Positions 13,432 through 22,097 of a DNA stretch of 32,732 nt are shown here, one piece after another. Origin of the DNA: an uncultured Collinsella sp. (GTDB lineage: Bacteria > Actinomycetota > Coriobacteriia > Coriobacteriales > Coriobacteriaceae). A program made the position numbers and the translations under genes. Under the pieces are notes generated by a model that was given only the letters and a program-made list of their open reading frames with translations, ran no database searches and was not told the origin of the DNA. The stretch's first letter is position 1, and each line of letters opens with the position of its first letter. The stretch is from positions 1 to 32,732 of the forward strand of contig CABRHR010000010.1 of the NCBI GenBank assembly GCA_902470835.1, read 5' to 3'.

Positions 13432-16173
13432 TCACTCGTCGAACAGGAGGCTCGAGGAGCCGAGACGCTCCTCTCGCGCCGGGGCGGCGCTCACGCTGAT
13501 GTAGTCGAAGACGTAGGCGATCTCGCTTACAGGAACCTCCACGCGATAGCGCGTCGAGATGCTCGAGAAACTCTGCCTGAAGGACTCGATGAAGTCGGTG
13601 TGCTCTTCCTCGAAGCGATCCTGGCCGACGTAGGTCTCGATGGGGTTGCGGGTGACGAGGCGCTCAACGAGGCAACAGAGGTGAACGTACAGCCCGATGA
13701 TGGCGTTGCTGCCGATCTTCTCGCCCGTTCTGCGCTGAAGCTCGTGCACGGCGCTCTCGATCTCGTGGAATAGCCGCTCCGGGTCGAGGATGGTGATGGA
13801 GAGGATAACGTTCTGCAGCGTCATGTTCGAAAGCAGCTTCTCGTGGAAAGAAGAGAGCTCGGAAGCGTCAAGCCACCTGCCGAACACGGCATCGACCTTC
13901 GAGGCGGACGCCGTCGACATAATGTCTTCGAGGGCGACGAAGGGAACGGAGGCAATCCCGGGGTCTCCCGTGCCGATGACGGCGCAGACGCGGTGCTCGG
14001 AGAAAACGGCGTCGTTCGACCCGTTCGTGACGAGCTGCTTGAAGGGCCTCGTGAGCAGGCGTGCGCCTATGGTGCGCGGGAGGCTCTGCGAGACGAGCTG
14101 GCGTATCCTCTCCGCGGCGTCGACCCCGGACTCGGAGCAGAAGACGATGGCGTCCTCACGGTTGACGCGCTCGATCACCTTGCAGTGCGTCACGCACACG
14201 GCGGTCGCATCGCCAAGAACCTCGGCGATGGACTTGCCGCCGAGCAGCCCGGACCCGATCTCGAGCGCGAGCCCGGTGGAGACGTTGTTCACCACCCCGA
14301 TGGTGGAGTCGGTAACGTTCTCGAGGGCCTTATAGGCCTCCTCCAAAGAGCCCATGTCAACAAGAAACACGACCCCAGTGCAGTACGAGTGACGGTCGAC
14401 GAGGCGCTGGAGCGGACCGACAATGTCCTTCAGCTGCTGGTCGTAGGGCATGTCGACCGCCTCGTACACATGCACGCCGAGCATACGGTTCGCCGCGTCG
14501 GCGATGCTCGTCGCCGTCGAGTAGCCGTGTGACAAGATGACGCAGAGCGTCCGAAGGGCCTTCGCGTCGCGAGACTCCGATGCGACGCACAGCGTCAGAA
14601 GCGTCTTCGTGAAGTGATCGAGCGAGATTCCGAGTGCCCCTTCCATGTCTGCGGCGACCTGATCGGAGACGCTCGAGGCAAACGGCAATTCGGAGGTCAC
14701 GGCACCGAGGAGATGGGAGATTTGCTCCGCACAGGCAGACTTTCGCTTAGCCAGGCCGATGCCCGGCCACAACTGCAGGCAAATCTCCTGGGCCAGTAGA
14801 AAAGTGACCTTCCTCGAAAGCTCGATGCCATAAGAAGAGCCTGCGTCGGCAAGGACCGCGCCCACGACGCGCTCGAAGGCGCGCGACCTCGATGAGGCGA
14901 CGCCGTGGCCGAAGATCAAGTGATCCTCAACGCCGCGCACAGCGGAGACAGCTTGCGAGACGAGCTCGGAGACAGAGAGCTCCCCGGCGCAGAATCGCTC
15001 ATCGAGAGAGCACAGGGCATCGAGCGCCTGCTCGACCGGCCCTGTGCTCTCGGCGGTATCCAGGGACGCGTCGATCAGAGCGCCATCGTCGGGCTGTTGA
15101 TCGATCTGCGCGGAGGAGAGGAGCCCGCTGGGAAGAAGATACGGGCGAACGACGACGTAGTCGCCCTCGCGATTGAGGAACGCTTTGGCGCAGCAGTTCG
15201 TCACGCAGGCGCGCAAGCCGGCGATGTTATCGGAAAAGTCCGCGTTCACGAGGCAACGGTATGCGCCGCGGCTGATCTTCACATCAGAACCGATTCGGCA
15301 CCCCTCGCTGCGCAGGAAGCTCAAGATGAGATCCTCGCGCTCCTCGGGGGTCCGCTCCTTGAGTGAGGGGACGCGGGCACAGATGGGCATTTTGCTGTAG
15401 GCCGAGGAAACCTTCAGGTCATCGGCGGAAAGCGCCGTCGAAAGAACGAGGCGAGCGCGCGGCGCATCCTGGGAGGCATCGAGCCCGAGGGCCGTCGCAA
15501 GGCAGTGCTCCATCGCAGAGGGAGAGAGTGCCTCGATGCCGTTGACAAAGACCACACCCCCGCGCGATTTCGCGATCGACTCGTCAAGAAGCCCGTTGAA
15601 CGAGGCGGCGTCCGGGACCCCGGCGCAGTCGATGCGCACATAGGAGGAGTCGCGGGACAGCAAGCCCTGGTTCTTGCCGTACTCGTACACAAGGCGAGAA
15701 AGGAAAGACTTACCGACACCCACGCCGCCGCTCAAGAGGATGGGCAGGCCAAACGGAGGGTACTGAACCGCAGCCTTGCACTGCTCGACAACGGAGCTGA
15801 GGCTCAGGTCGAAGCCCACGGCACGCGCGAAGTCGCGGTGATCGGCGATTCCCGTCGCCTGGATGAGGTCGGCGAGCGAGGCGTACTCGCTTGCAGAGAG
15901 CTTTACCTGAAAACGCTTCTGGAACGCGCGGCGATGAAAATAACGGACAGGCCTGCCCGCCACCTTAACCACAAGGCCGGCGCGAACAAGGTCGTTGAGG
16001 TACTGGCTCGCCAGACTCCTGGAGATGATGAGTGTCTCGGCGATGTCGGAGGTGGACAGACGGGCAAGGTCGTCGAGCGAGACGGCAGAGGTGAGGGCCT
16101 CGAGATGCTCGAGAATCCTGTCCCTCATGTCGACGGGCTTCTTTGCCAAGCTGTCCTGTGCGGTCTTGTCCAT
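13432..16173 (-). CDS. LevR-like PTS-controlled transcriptional regulator, degenerate AAA+ domain
   Basis: A 913-residue protein with the LevR layout. Residues 15-80 form an HTH (ISRSLASQYLNDLVRAGLV), then an AAA+ domain at about 120-340, PRD1 at about 400-530, an EIIA-Man domain at about 540-670 with His549 in VILSHGYSTATS, and PRD2 at about 800-900 with His831 in LYVHLCCLVERL. Walker A is GGVGVGKSF (149-157). The Walker B position reads GGVVFVNGIEAL in place of the usual hydrophobic-DE, and no GAFTGA sigma-54 contact loop is present. It is set to sense PTS phosphorylation state and control the operon behind it, but probably not by driving sigma-54. AAGGAGG precedes the ATG. Confidence 0.85.
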   Translation of the reverse strand: MDKTAQDSLAKKPVDMRDRILEHLEALTSAVSLDDLARLSTSDIAETLIISRSLASQYLNDLVRAGLVVKVAGRPVRYFHRRAFQKRFQVKLSASEYASLADLIQATGIADHRDFARAVGFDLSLSSVVEQCKAAVQYPPFGLPILLSGGVGVGKSFLSRLVYEYGKNQGLLSRDSSYVRIDCAGVPDAASFNGLLDESIAKSRGGVVFVNGIEALSPSAMEHCLATALGLDASQDAPRARLVLSTALSADDLKVSSAYSKMPICARVPSLKERTPEEREDLILSFLRSEGCRIGSDVKISRGAYRCLVNADFSDNIAGLRACVTNCCAKAFLNREGDYVVVRPYLLPSGLLSSAQIDQQPDDGALIDASLDTAESTGPVEQALDALCSLDERFCAGELSVSELVSQAVSAVRGVEDHLIFGHGVASSRSRAFERVVGAVLADAGSSYGIELSRKVTFLLAQEICLQLWPGIGLAKRKSACAEQISHLLGAVTSELPFASSVSDQVAADMEGALGISLDHFTKTLLTLCVASESRDAKALRTLCVILSHGYSTATSIADAANRMLGVHVYEAVDMPYDQQLKDIVGPLQRLVDRHSYCTGVVFLVDMGSLEEAYKALENVTDSTIGVVNNVSTGLALEIGSGLLGGKSIAEVLGDATAVCVTHCKVIERVNREDAIVFCSESGVDAAERIRQLVSQSLPRTIGARLLTRPFKQLVTNGSNDAVFSEHRVCAVIGTGDPGIASVPFVALEDIMSTASASKVDAVFGRWLDASELSSFHEKLLSNMTLQNVILSITILDPERLFHEIESAVHELQRRTGEKIGSNAIIGLYVHLCCLVERLVTRNPIETYVGQDRFEEEHTDFIESFRQSFSSISTRYRVEVPVSEIAYVFDYISVSAAPAREERLGSSSLLFDE

Positions 16174-16183
16174 GACTTCTTAC

Positions 16184-16203
16184 CTCCTTGTACAAGGAGT
16201 ATA
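16184..16203 (-). promoter_or_regulatory. 16-bp palindrome over the regulator's ribosome site, with -10 box
   Basis: CTCCTTGTACAAGGAG (16184-16199) is a perfect palindrome containing most of the Shine-Dalgarno sequence of the regulator gene. TATACT on the minus strand (16198-16203) is a possible -10 immediately upstream. The palindrome could be an autoregulatory operator or an mRNA hairpin hiding the ribosome site. Confidence 0.5.
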
Positions 16204-16302
16204 AGGGGAACACAGAGAACGGAAGGGGGCGCGTGGGGGGAATCAACAGCCCCGAGGAGAAGTTCACCACTTGAGGGGCAGAAAACAACGGCCATTGAAC
16301 AT

Positions 16303-16458
16303 TCAGGGCCGACGCTCAACACTTCGGCTCGACACTTCGCTTTGGAAAGGGCCCTGCGCGATGGTGCAGCCCTCCATCTCGCAGCACAGGTCGCCGAAGG
16401 TCGCGAGGATGCGCTCCTTCTGTTCCGTGGGCGAGACGGCTCGGCGGACAAGGTCCTC
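16303..16458 (-). pseudogene. Possible protein fragment upstream of the sugar regulator
   Basis: An open stretch without a proper start, flanked by stops, reads EDLVRRAVSPTEQKERILAT, then FGDLCCEMEGCTIAQGPF. The first 40 residues look protein-like (amphipathic helix, low Pro/Gly), the last 12 do not. The family is not recognised. It may be the tail of a gene lost during island assembly. Confidence 0.25.
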
Positions 16459-16491
16459 TCAAAAGGAGTCGTTCGACGCCGCAAGACCTCG

Positions 16492-16659
16492 ATGACCGAC
16501 TACCGCCTCGAGCAAGTGGCGGATTACCTCTGCACCATCGAACTTGCCTTGGTCAAGTACGAAGCCAAGGAGAACGGTGAGACGTACAACAAGTTCTTCG
16601 GAGGTATAGGCTCTTTCAAGAGGAACTGGCTCAAGCAAGCCCGCGGCAAGCGGATATAG
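16492..16659 (+). CDS. Small hypothetical protein, possibly a remnant
   Basis: A 55-residue frame starting MTDYRLEQVADYLCTIELAL and ending GSFKRNWLKQARGKRI. Composition is protein-like (helical first half, basic C-terminus), but the family is not recognised. The nearest ribosome-like site (AAAGGAG, 16461-16467) is 24 bases from the ATG, too far, so the true start may be lost. It lies between the sugar regulator and the yjdF remnant, in a decayed zone next to guaA. Confidence 0.4.
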   Translation: MTDYRLEQVADYLCTIELALVKYEAKENGETYNKFFGGIGSFKRNWLKQARGKRI

Positions 16660-16720
16660 GTGGTTCCGTAGTCTCATAGGGAACGGCCATCTCTCCTCCG
16701 GCGAGGAACTCCCGACGACG

Positions 16721-16771
16721 TGCTTCGAGCAGCGGAAGCTGAAGCGCAAGCAGAAGCAGCGCGGGCAATGA
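16721..16771 (+). pseudogene. C-terminal remnant of a second yjdF
   Basis: Reads CFEQRKLKRKQKQRGQ and stop, nearly identical to the last 16 residues of the intact YjdF at 4759-5178 (RFEQRKLKRKQKHRGH). DNA identity is also high, with silent differences. No DUF2992 core is recognisable upstream. It lies about 145 bases from the guaA repeat, mirroring the intact gene near the internal repeat. Confidence 0.8.
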
Positions 16772-16864
16772 TCGGTGCCGACATGGGCCCAGACGTGAGC
16801 AGTGCTACGTCCCCTGTTCACGGGGCGCGAAACCGCAAAGGTTGCACAGAGGTTGCAAAATAAG

Positions 16865-16898
16865 AAGCCTCCAACCTTTTTTCGCAGGTCAGAGGCTT
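16865..16898 (-). terminator. Terminator of guaA
   Basis: AAGCCTC (16865-16871) pairs with GAGGCTT (16892-16898), with further pairing of AACC-type bases inside. On the minus strand it is followed by CTTATTTTGC. It starts 19 bases after the guaA stop. Confidence 0.65.
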
Positions 16899-16916
16899 GA
16901 AATCAACGAATATCGT

Positions 16917-16933
16917 TTATTCCCACTCGATGG
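16917..16933 (+). repeat. att-like direct repeat at the guaA stop codon (proximal)
   Basis: TTATTCCCACTCGATGG covers the guaA stop and the final E-W-E-I codons on the minus strand. It is identical to 2823-2839 and 14/17 identical to 5271-5287. Confidence 0.85.
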
Positions 16934-18515
16934 TCGCGGGCGGCTTGGACGTGATGTCGTAGCACACGCGGTTGGCGCCGGGAACCTCGGCCACGATGCG
17001 GCCGGAGATGCGAGCCAGCACATCGTAGGGCAGCTTGGCCCAGTCGGCGGTCATGGCATCGCTGGACTCGACGGCGCGCAGGATGATCGGGCGCTGGTAG
17101 GTGCGCTCGTCGCCCATAACGCCAACGGACTTAATGTCGGGCAGGACCGCAAAGTACTGCCAGCAGCTATGCTCGGAGTTGCGCTCGCCGGTCTGCTCAA
17201 ACAGACGCTGGTTGTAGGCGTCGAGTTCCTCGCGCACGATGGCGTCGGCGTTCTTAAGGATCTCGAGCTTCTCCTTGTCGACCGCACCGATGACGCGGAT
17301 GGCCAGACCCGGGCCCGGGAAAGGCTGACGGAACACGATGTGAGCCGGCAGGCCCAGTGCCAGGCCAAGTGCGCGGACCTCGTCCTTAAAGAAGTGGTCG
17401 AGCGGCTCGATAAGGTCGAAGTGCACGCCCTCGGGGAACGGGATCAGGTTGTGATGGCTCTTGATGGTGGCCGTCTTGCCGCCCGTCTTGCGAGCGCCGG
17501 ACTCGATGATGTCGGGGTAGATGGTGCCCTGAGCCAGGTACTTGACCGGCTTGCCATCGGTCTCGAGCTGCTGCGCCACGGCGAAGAACTCTTTCCAGAA
17601 CTGCGTACCGATGATGCGGCGCTTCTCCTCGGGCTCGGTCACGCCGGCCAAAAGCTCGGCATAACGGTCCTCGGCGTGGACGTGGATAAAGTCGACGTCA
17701 AACTGCTTGGTGAAGACCTCCTCCACCTGCTCGGGCTCGCCCTTGCGCAGCAGGCCGTGGTTGATGAACACGCAGGTCATCTGCTTGCCCACGGCGCGGG
17801 CGCCCAGCGCAGCCACGACGGAGGAGTCGACGCCACCGGACAGGGCAAGAATCACGCGGTCGTCGCCGACCTTCTCGCGGAACTCGGCCGTCATGGTCTC
17901 GACCAGGTTGTCCATGCTCCAGTTGGGCTCCAGGCCGCAGATCTCAAACAGGAAGTTGCTCAGCAGCTGCTGGCCATACTCGGAGTGCTTGACCTCGGGG
18001 TGGAACTGCGTGGTGAAGATCTTTCGCTCGACGCACTCCATGGCGGCAACCGGGCATACGTCGGTGCTGGCGGTAACGGTAAAGCCCTCGGGCACCTCGG
18101 ACACGGCGTCGCGGTGGCTCATCCACACGGTCTGCTCCATGGGCGTGGAGTTAAAGAGCTTGGCGCCGGCCGTGCGCGTAATGGTGGCGCGACCGTACTC
18201 GCCCACCTCGGAGTGGCCGACCTTGCCGCCGAGCGTCACGGCCGTGATCTGATGACCGTAGCAAAAGCCCAGGACGGGAAGGCCCAGGTCAAAGATGGCG
18301 GGGTCGATGGACGGAGCGTCCTCGGCGTACACGGAGGCCGGGCCGCCAGAAAGGATGAGCGCAGAGGCGTTCATCTCGCGAATCTCGTCGGCCGATATGT
18401 CGCAGGGAACAATCTCGGAATACACGTTGAGGTCGCGGACGCGACGGGCAATGAGCTGACCGTACTGCGCACCAAAGTCGAGTACGAGGACCTTTGCGGA
18501 AGCCTTTTGATCCAT
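16917..18515 (-). CDS. guaA: GMP synthase (glutamine-hydrolysing)
   Basis: A 532-residue enzyme making GMP from XMP, ATP and glutamine. The N-terminal class I amidotransferase begins VLVLDFGAQYGQLIARRVRD, with nucleophile Cys in GFCYGHQ and the His-x-Glu in FHPEVKHSEYG. The ATP pyrophosphatase P-loop is LALSGGVDSSV. The C-terminal dimerisation domain ends YDITSKPPATIEWE, the universal GuaA ending. The start at 18515 is chosen because AGAGGGGG precedes it and the family starts there; a longer open frame upstream is not supported. Its 3' end is the insertion target of the island to the left. Confidence 0.97.
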   Translation of the reverse strand: MDQKASAKVLVLDFGAQYGQLIARRVRDLNVYSEIVPCDISADEIREMNASALILSGGPASVYAEDAPSIDPAIFDLGLPVLGFCYGHQITAVTLGGKVGHSEVGEYGRATITRTAGAKLFNSTPMEQTVWMSHRDAVSEVPEGFTVTASTDVCPVAAMECVERKIFTTQFHPEVKHSEYGQQLLSNFLFEICGLEPNWSMDNLVETMTAEFREKVGDDRVILALSGGVDSSVVAALGARAVGKQMTCVFINHGLLRKGEPEQVEEVFTKQFDVDFIHVHAEDRYAELLAGVTEPEEKRRIIGTQFWKEFFAVAQQLETDGKPVKYLAQGTIYPDIIESGARKTGGKTATIKSHHNLIPFPEGVHFDLIEPLDHFFKDEVRALGLALGLPAHIVFRQPFPGPGLAIRVIGAVDKEKLEILKNADAIVREELDAYNQRLFEQTGERNSEHSCWQYFAVLPDIKSVGVMGDERTYQRPIILRAVESSDAMTADWAKLPYDVLARISGRIVAEVPGANRVCYDITSKPPATIEWE

Positions 18516-18703
18516 GGTATCCCCCTCTTGTTGGCGGGGAGCCGGTGCCCACCCGCGTGAATGAACGAAAATAACCTCCATAGTGTACACGTTATATGGG
18601 GTTTCTCGTCCCTCGCAGCCATCAGCGCACGGCAAACGCACGACCAGGCCCCTATTTGACGGCAATTGAAGTGTTACCAAACGTTACGGATGATGTAATA
18701 CGT

Positions 18704-18731
18704 TTGAACATTGGACGCCCTGTGCCACAAT
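18704..18731 (+). promoter_or_regulatory. Likely promoter of the asparaginase gene
   Basis: TTGAAC (18704-18709), a 16-nt spacer and CACAAT (18726-18731). A partial dyad (AAACGTTAC and GTAATACGTTT) lies just upstream at about 18680-18705. The guaA promoter must lie in the same 270-base gap on the other strand but is not clear. Confidence 0.45.
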
Positions 18732-18782
18732 ACTGCCGAACGACTCCGCCTCTGCGGCGGCAAATACGATAGGAATACCAGC

Positions 18783-19796
18783 ATGAAGCGCATCCTTCTC
18801 ATCGCCACGGGCGGCACCATCGCATCGACCGAGGACGGCAACGGCCTCTCCCCCGCCCTGACCGGTGAGGAACTCGCCCAGAGCGTCCCCGAGATTTCGG
18901 GCCTCTGCGAGCTCGACGTGGTGCAACCCATGAACATCGACAGCACCAATATGCGCCCGAGCGACTGGATGCGTATCCGCGACGTCATCGTCGAAGGCTA
19001 TGCCGACCACGACGGCTTCGTGATTCTGCACGGCACCGACACCATGAGCTACACCGCGGCAGCGCTTTCCTACCTGATTCAGGACAGCCCCAAGCCCATC
19101 GTACTCACCGGCTCGCAAAAGCCCATGGGCAACCCTTTTACTGATGCCAAACTCAACCTGTACCAGAGCCTGCTCTATGCGCTCGACGAGCACTCGCACG
19201 ATGTGTCGATTGTGTTTGGTGGCGTCGCCATTGCCGGCACGCGCGCCCGCAAGCAGCGCACCATGAGCTTTAACGCGTTCATTAGCGTCAACTATCCGCC
19301 CATTGCCTACATCCGCAACGACCGCATCGTGCGCAACGGGCTCCACGGCACTCATCAGGGCGAAAACCCGGTGCGTTTCTACGACAGCATCGACCCGCGC
19401 GTGTTTGTCCTTAAGCTTACGCCCGGCGTGAACCCGGGTATCCTGGACGCCCTAGCCGATAGCTACGATGCTGTAATTCTTGAGACCTTTGGCATTGGCG
19501 GTATTCCCGAGTTTGGCGAGTCCGGCGAGTCATTCCAGGAGGCGATTTTCCGCTGGGTCGATTCGGGCCGCACCGTCGTTATGACCACGCAGGTCCCCGA
19601 GGAAGGCCTTGACCTAGGTGTTTATGAGGTCGGCCGCGCCTACGCTGATCATCCGGGTATTTTGCGCGGCGACGATATGACAACCGAGACGCTCGTAGCC
19701 AAAACCATGTGGGCGCTCGGCCAGTCACGTGATGCGGCAGAGATTCAGCGCCTGTTCTACAGCCAAGTCAACCACGACCGCATCCCGATGGCGTAA
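18783..19796 (+). CDS. ansA: L-asparaginase, type I (AnsA-like)
   Basis: A 337-residue cytoplasmic enzyme hydrolysing asparagine to aspartate and ammonia. The first catalytic Thr is in LIATGGTIAST (residues 6-16), and the second motif is ILHGTDTMSYTAAALSYL with the Thr-Asp pair. VLTGSQKPMG and GVAIAGTRARK are further family marks. There is no signal peptide, which fits the type I (cytoplasmic) form. The start at 18783 follows TAGGAATACC and gives the standard N-terminus; an upstream ATG at 18711 would add non-homologous residues. It is transcribed away from guaA. Confidence 0.93.
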   Translation: MKRILLIATGGTIASTEDGNGLSPALTGEELAQSVPEISGLCELDVVQPMNIDSTNMRPSDWMRIRDVIVEGYADHDGFVILHGTDTMSYTAAALSYLIQDSPKPIVLTGSQKPMGNPFTDAKLNLYQSLLYALDEHSHDVSIVFGGVAIAGTRARKQRTMSFNAFISVNYPPIAYIRNDRIVRNGLHGTHQGENPVRFYDSIDPRVFVLKLTPGVNPGILDALADSYDAVILETFGIGGIPEFGESGESFQEAIFRWVDSGRTVVMTTQVPEEGLDLGVYEVGRAYADHPGILRGDDMTTETLVAKTMWALGQSRDAAEIQRLFYSQVNHDRIPMA

Positions 19797-19817
19797 CCAC
19801 CGGTCAATAGGCGTCCT

Positions 19818-20036
19818 TTATTCAATGCCCTCGAGAAGCTCTGACACCGTCATGCCGAGTGCGGGCGCGATCTTAAATAGAACCTTGAGCGTGAAATTTG
19901 CCGTCCCATCTTCGATTCGGTCGAGATAGGGTCGGCTGATTCCTGTCGCCACACAAAAATCAACCTTGGAGATACCAAGGTCTCTGCGTGTCTTTTCGAC
20001 CCGCCTGCCAAGAATCTGTTTCGCGCGTTCGTCCAT
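19818..20036 (-). CDS. XRE-family (Cro/CI-type) transcriptional regulator
   Basis: A 72-residue protein that is a single HTH_3 domain: LGRRVEKTRRDLGISKVDFCVATGISRPYLDRIEDGTANFTLKVLFKIAPALGMTVSELL. The recognition helix is SRPYLDRIEDG. It diverges from the small gene at 20113, and a perfect 24-bp palindrome lies 30 bases upstream, almost certainly its operator. Likely an autoregulator of this gene pair. Confidence 0.88.
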   Translation of the reverse strand: MDERAKQILGRRVEKTRRDLGISKVDFCVATGISRPYLDRIEDGTANFTLKVLFKIAPALGMTVSELLEGIE

Positions 20037-20065
20037 GCAGACGAGTTTGAAATGGAGCCGAACAT

Positions 20066-20089
20066 AAACGTAAACTATAGTTTACGTTT
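20066..20089. promoter_or_regulatory. 24-bp perfect palindrome, XRE operator
   Basis: AAACGTAAACTA followed by its exact reverse complement. It is centred in the gap between the divergent XRE gene and the gene at 20113 and includes a TATAGT -10-like hexamer. Binding by the XRE protein would control both directions. Confidence 0.75.
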
Positions 20090-20112
20090 TGCCGAATACA
20101 CAGGAGTTTTCT

Positions 20113-20502
20113 ATGTCGGGTTCTTCGGTCCGCATGTACCGAGCCACGCTTCGCACAAACAGCGCACCGCCCAAGCTCGTCGTCGTTGAAGCAAAATGCC
20201 TTTCGCCCGATGAGCGCACAGCATTTGCATTGCTATCAAGTCGCGTCGCCGCCGTTCTGGTCCCTTGCCCAGCGCAAGGTGAACTTGCCATCCAATGCCA
20301 AGCGCACAGCTGCTCGCTCAATCAGGCCGCCGTAATCGCAACCAGCCAGCGTGGCCTGCCCCTTCTCCTGGAAGCCGGTATCGCACTCGCCCTTCGCGGC
20401 GCCGGATACGAAAACGAGGCCGCCGCCGACATGGTCTTTAAACCACGATCGAGCGGCGGCCTCGCAGCAGCCATTGAATATGCGTGCAGGCTCGTTGCCT
20501 AA
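20113..20502 (+). CDS. Hypothetical protein next to the XRE regulator
   Basis: A 129-residue protein not recognised as any family. It starts MSGSSVRMYRATLRTNSAPP and contains alternating hydrophobic strands (KLVVVEAKCL, VAAVLVPCP, AAVIATSQRGLPLLLEAGIALALRGAGY), suggesting a small alpha/beta domain with four cysteines. There are no membrane segments or catalytic motif. AGGAG at 20102-20106 fixes the start at 20113 rather than 20089. It shares the palindromic operator with the XRE gene, so the two may form a regulatory or toxin-antitoxin-like pair; that is only positional inference. Confidence 0.65.
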   Translation: MSGSSVRMYRATLRTNSAPPKLVVVEAKCLSPDERTAFALLSSRVAAVLVPCPAQGELAIQCQAHSCSLNQAAVIATSQRGLPLLLEAGIALALRGAGYENEAAADMVFKPRSSGGLAAAIEYACRLVA

Positions 20503-20511
20503 AAGGACAAG

Positions 20512-20895
20512 CTAGAAACCAAAGCCAAAGCCCGTTCCGGTAATCGCCGAGTACATAAAGTAAACGTTGACCACGTTGAGAAACACACCCGTGATGCAGC
20601 CGTTGCGCAGGTAGCGCTCGCACACGATGCGCGCCATGGCGGCAGAGTCCTCATTGTTCTTGGCCTGGCGTCCTGCCGTAAAGTACGTCGCCACGCTCAA
20701 TAGCAGGTTGAGCACCGGCAGTGCCAGCAACTCGTAGCTCTTGCCCCAACGCGTCACCTCGCCGGCGGCATTAAACTTCGTTGCCACCTCGGGACCAATG
20801 TTGGGGATAACACACGCTGCGACCACCAGCGGAATCACCGCAAGCACCAGCAGCGCAATGCCCATGTAGCCGGCTTTTTTGCCATATTTAAACAT
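20512..20895 (-). CDS. DUF1648-type small membrane protein
   Basis: A 127-residue protein with three hydrophobic helices (about 12-32, 57-73, 98-120). After the first helix comes the DUF1648-like PNIGPEVATKFNAAGEVTRWGKSYELLALPVLNLL, with the characteristic G-x-x-x-x-W/G-K turn. The C-terminus is short and glycine/phenylalanine-rich (TGTGFGFGF). Function unknown; relatives are accessory membrane proteins near regulators. It follows ychF by 11 bases on the same strand and may be co-transcribed. Confidence 0.7.
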   Translation of the reverse strand: MFKYGKKAGYMGIALLVLAVIPLVVAACVIPNIGPEVATKFNAAGEVTRWGKSYELLALPVLNLLLSVATYFTAGRQAKNNEDSAAMARIVCERYLRNGCITGVFLNVVNVYFMYSAITGTGFGFGF

Positions 20896-20906
20896 GCACG
20901 TCGTCC

Positions 20907-21983
<1,077 letters not shown>

Positions 21984-22026
21984 GACAGCTCCTTTTGGTG
22001 CAGGTACTTCAAACCGTATAAGTATA

Positions 22027-22070
22027 GCGCCGCCGCAGCATCCGGGCGAATCCGGACACCGCGGCGGCGC
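22027..22070 (-). terminator. GC-rich stem-loop between the 4Fe-4S gene and ychF
   Basis: GCGCCGCCGC (22027-22036) pairs perfectly with GCGGCGGCGC (22061-22070), with an inner TCCGG/CCGGA helix. It follows the 4Fe-4S gene on the minus strand by 28 bases. No U-tract, so it may be a weak terminator or a REP-like hairpin. Confidence 0.5.
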
Positions 22071-22097
22071 AAATGAAGCAGAGATTGGGGTCGCTGG

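Larger units (their letters stand above)
2823..16933. mobile_element. Composite genomic island accreted at the 3' end of guaA
   Basis: The segment is bounded by the exact 17-bp direct repeats at 2823-2839 and 16917-16933, with a third degenerate copy (14 of 17) at 5271-5287. It contains accessory genes: an Abi protein with RNAs, two yjdF copies (one a remnant), excisionase-like genes, a DUF3800 pseudogene, methyltransferases and a sugar PTS operon. No intact integrase, relaxase or replication gene is visible, so the island looks immobile. The three sites suggest two elements inserted one after another at the same target. The boundaries are inferred from repeats, not from a comparison of genomes. 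Confidence 0.7.

Noticed and set aside
16842..18560. A 572-codon open frame on the plus strand
   Set aside because: Antisense to guaA, whose motifs are complete.
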